Source of the DNA: Gammaproteobacteria bacterium
GTDB taxonomy: Bacteria > Pseudomonadota > Gammaproteobacteria > SZUA-229
Direction of reading: 5' to 3'
Length of the DNA stretch: 7,288 bases
Assembly: GCA_030641945.1 (NCBI GenBank)
Contig: DAOWLL010000074.1
Location: forward strand, 1 to 7,288
This document shows, piece after piece, positions 5,359 to 7,288 of this stretch. The notes beneath the pieces are model-generated. The model had not been told where the DNA came from. It did not search any database and saw nothing but the letters and a program-made list of their open reading frames with translations. The stretch's first letter is position 1. Every line of letters starts with the position of its first letter. The translations under genes and the position numbers were made by a program.

Positions 5359-7288
5359 ATGTCCAAAAATATTTCGCCCTATGGCAGCTGGAAGTCGCCA
5401 ATCTCCAGTGAGCTCATCACTTCAGAATCAGTAACACTGGATCAAATCCAGAGTCACAATGGCAGCGTATACTGGCTGGAACGCAGGCCGGGAGAATCCG
5501 GCCGCAGCGTTATCGTGAGCTGCAGCAACAACGCAAAGCAGGATATTCTTCCGCCGCCTTTCAACGCACGTTCACGCGTACACGAGTATGGCGGCGGCGT
5601 TTACTGTGTTTGCGAGCATGGAATATTCTTTTCAAATGATGCAGACCAGGACATTTACCGGGCTGAACACAGTAAAAGCCCGGAACGCATAACCAGCACA
5701 GAAAAACTGCGCTTCGCAGACCTGCGCTTCGATAGCAGGCATAGTCGAATTCTGTGTGTCTGCGAAGACCATAGCAATAGCGATACTGAGCCCTTGAACA
5801 GCCTGGTTTCGATCAATATTAAAACTGGCGCTGTTAACACATTGCACAACGGCTACGATTTTTACTCCAATCCTCGAATAAGCCACGATGGCAGCAAACT
5901 TGCCTGGCTATGCTGGAACCATCCCAATATGCCATGGGACGGCACCGAACTCTGGCTGGCTGACATCGATCAGCAAGGTCAACTGGTGAATTCCCTGCAT
6001 GTTGCCGGCAGTGATGCGATTTCGATCTTTCAACCGGAATGGTCACCGGACAATATTCTGTATTTTGTAAGCGATGAATCTGGCTGGTGGAATCTGGCAC
6101 GCCTTGATGAAACAGGGCCTGCTGCCGTTACCGACGTTGAAAGCGAGTTTGGATTGCCGCAATGGGTATTTGGTCAAACAAGCTACGCCTTCAGTGATAA
6201 CAACACTATTTTTTGCACCCGTATCACCGATGGCATTGGCCAATTATCACGCCTGGACCTTACCACCCTGGAATTAGCTAATATCGAGATTTCGCAAAAT
6301 TCCTTCACCTCGATATGCGCGAATGATAACACTGTGTGTTTTATCGCTGCTTCAGAAAGCGAGTTCACACAAGTCATTAAGCTGAATACTGCCAGCCTCG
6401 AAGCAGAAGTTATTGCAAGTTCATGCAGCACCACTGTTGACGATGGCTACATTTCATGTGGCCAAAGCTTCTGTTTTGACACACGCCATGCCGATAAGGC
6501 ATATGCAATTTATTACCCGCCTGCTAATAAGGAATACGCAGCAGCAGCAGACGAATTACCACCCTTGATAGTACTTAGCCATGGCGGCCCAACAGGAATG
6601 GCTGATGCTTCCCTCGATTTACGCAAGCAATTCTGGACATCAAGGGGCTTTGCTATCGTCGACGTTAATTACAGCGGCAGTACAGGTTATGGACGTGGCT
6701 ACAGAAGTCGCCTGCAGCGTAACTGGGGGGTTCGAGATGTCGAAGATGTATGTGATGCGGCAAATTATTTCGCGGACAAAGGCATCGTCGATAAAGACAG
6801 GTTAATCATCAAGGGCAGCAGCGCCGGCGGATATACTGTGCTAGCAGCACTGACTTTTCATCATACTTTTTCATGCGGCGCCAGCTATTACGGCATCAGC
6901 GATCTTGAAGCACTGTTTGATGACACGCATAAATTCGAATCGCGCTACACGGACCTGCTTGTCGGCCGCTATCCTGAGCATAAACAAATTTATTATGATC
7001 GTTCACCCATTAATTTTCCTGGCCGGCTTTCCTGCCCGGTGATATTTTTTCAGGGCATGGAAGACAGGGTTGTACCACCATCGCAGGCCGAACGAATGGT
7101 CTCGGCACTAAGAGACAAAGGAATAGCCGTAAGTTATGTGTCTTTTGATAACGAGCAACATGGCTTCAGGCATGCTTCAACGATAAATACTGCGCTGGAT
7201 GCAGAATTGTATTTCTACTCGGTAATATTCAGCTTTAAGCCAGCTGATACACTTTTAAAAATTCAGATAGATAATATGGGTCTTGACC
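5359..7288 (+). CDS. S9-family serine peptidase (prolyl oligopeptidase-like), 3' end cut by the window
   Basis: The frame is open for 643 codons to the window edge. It encodes a cytoplasmic S9 peptidase of the dipeptidyl aminopeptidase/acylaminoacyl peptidase type, which cleaves short peptides. The N-terminal part (about 40-385) has beta-propeller features such as HEYGGGVY (75-82), SHDGSKLAW (175-183) and FQPEWSPD. The C-terminal alpha/beta hydrolase starts near 400: HGGPTG (408-413, oxyanion region), NYSGSTGYG (437-445), nucleophile Ser488 in GSSAGG (486-491), Asp569 in QGMEDRVVPP and His601 in EQHGF. The ending ELYFYSVIFSF followed by about 20 residues matches the usual end of the family, so only a few residues should be missing. 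There is no signal peptide. ATG at 5359 is the only ATG after an in-frame stop at 5323-5325; no clear Shine-Dalgarno precedes it, and TTG at 5353 is a possible alternative. Fifteen cysteines are spread along the chain, many for this family. Confidence 0.94.
   Translation, partial: MSKNISPYGSWKSPISSELITSESVTLDQIQSHNGSVYWLERRPGESGRSVIVSCSNNAKQDILPPPFNARSRVHEYGGGVYCVCEHGIFFSNDADQDIYRAEHSKSPERITSTEKLRFADLRFDSRHSRILCVCEDHSNSDTEPLNSLVSINIKTGAVNTLHNGYDFYSNPRISHDGSKLAWLCWNHPNMPWDGTELWLADIDQQGQLVNSLHVAGSDAISIFQPEWSPDNILYFVSDESGWWNLARLDETGPAAVTDVESEFGLPQWVFGQTSYAFSDNNTIFCTRITDGIGQLSRLDLTTLELANIEISQNSFTSICANDNTVCFIAASESEFTQVIKLNTASLEAEVIASSCSTTVDDGYISCGQSFCFDTRHADKAYAIYYPPANKEYAAAADELPPLIVLSHGGPTGMADASLDLRKQFWTSRGFAIVDVNYSGSTGYGRGYRSRLQRNWGVRDVEDVCDAANYFADKGIVDKDRLIIKGSSAGGYTVLAALTFHHTFSCGASYYGISDLEALFDDTHKFESRYTDLLVGRYPEHKQIYYDRSPINFPGRLSCPVIFFQGMEDRVVPPSQAERMVSALRDKGIAVSYVSFDNEQHGFRHASTINTALDAELYFYSVIFSFKPADTLLKIQIDNMGLD

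Noticed and set aside
5632..6434. Several short minus-strand frames across the S9 peptidase
   Set aside because: All are antisense to the propeller part of the peptidase and show no domain or ribosome site.
6581..6805. A 74-codon plus-strand frame inside the S9 peptidase
   Set aside because: It is a shifted frame across the hydrolase domain, whose own frame carries the catalytic motifs.

Overview
The window looks like ordinary chromosomal DNA of a Gram-negative bacterium, most likely a gammaproteobacterium (possibly aquatic). This is inferred from secreted proteins with Sec signals, a membrane GGDEF/EAL protein, a C-terminal sorting-type tail and moderate GC; no rRNA or other taxonomic marker is present. 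I see no mobile element, CRISPR array, tRNA or rRNA, and no strong intrinsic terminator.

Layout. Bases 2-220 (+) are the 3' end of a peptide deformylase gene that begins before the window. A 105-base gap with a perfect -10 hexamer follows. It leads into a tight two-gene unit: a small secreted protein of unknown function (326-919) and, 4 bases after its stop, a secreted matrixin-type zinc metalloprotease (924-2198). The protease carries a Gly-rich/hydrophobic/basic C-terminal tail. Convergent to this unit, with only 13 bases between stop codons, is a 1001-residue membrane c-di-GMP enzyme (5217-2212, -) with Cache, HAMP, PAS, GGDEF and EAL domains, both catalytic sites apparently intact. A 141-base AT-rich divergent region separates it from a cytoplasmic S9-family serine peptidase (5359 to the window edge, +) that lacks only its last residues.

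How the genes relate. The only clear functional unit is the secreted pair. The first protein shows a faint resemblance to the netrin/TIMP-like OB-fold, the fold of animal inhibitors of matrixin-type proteases, and the matrixin beside it has no room for a cysteine-switch propeptide. A protease/partner or protease/inhibitor pair is therefore a reasonable but unproven hypothesis, and is the most interesting candidate here. The c-di-GMP protein, the S9 peptidase and the deformylase have no evident functional link to the pair or to each other.
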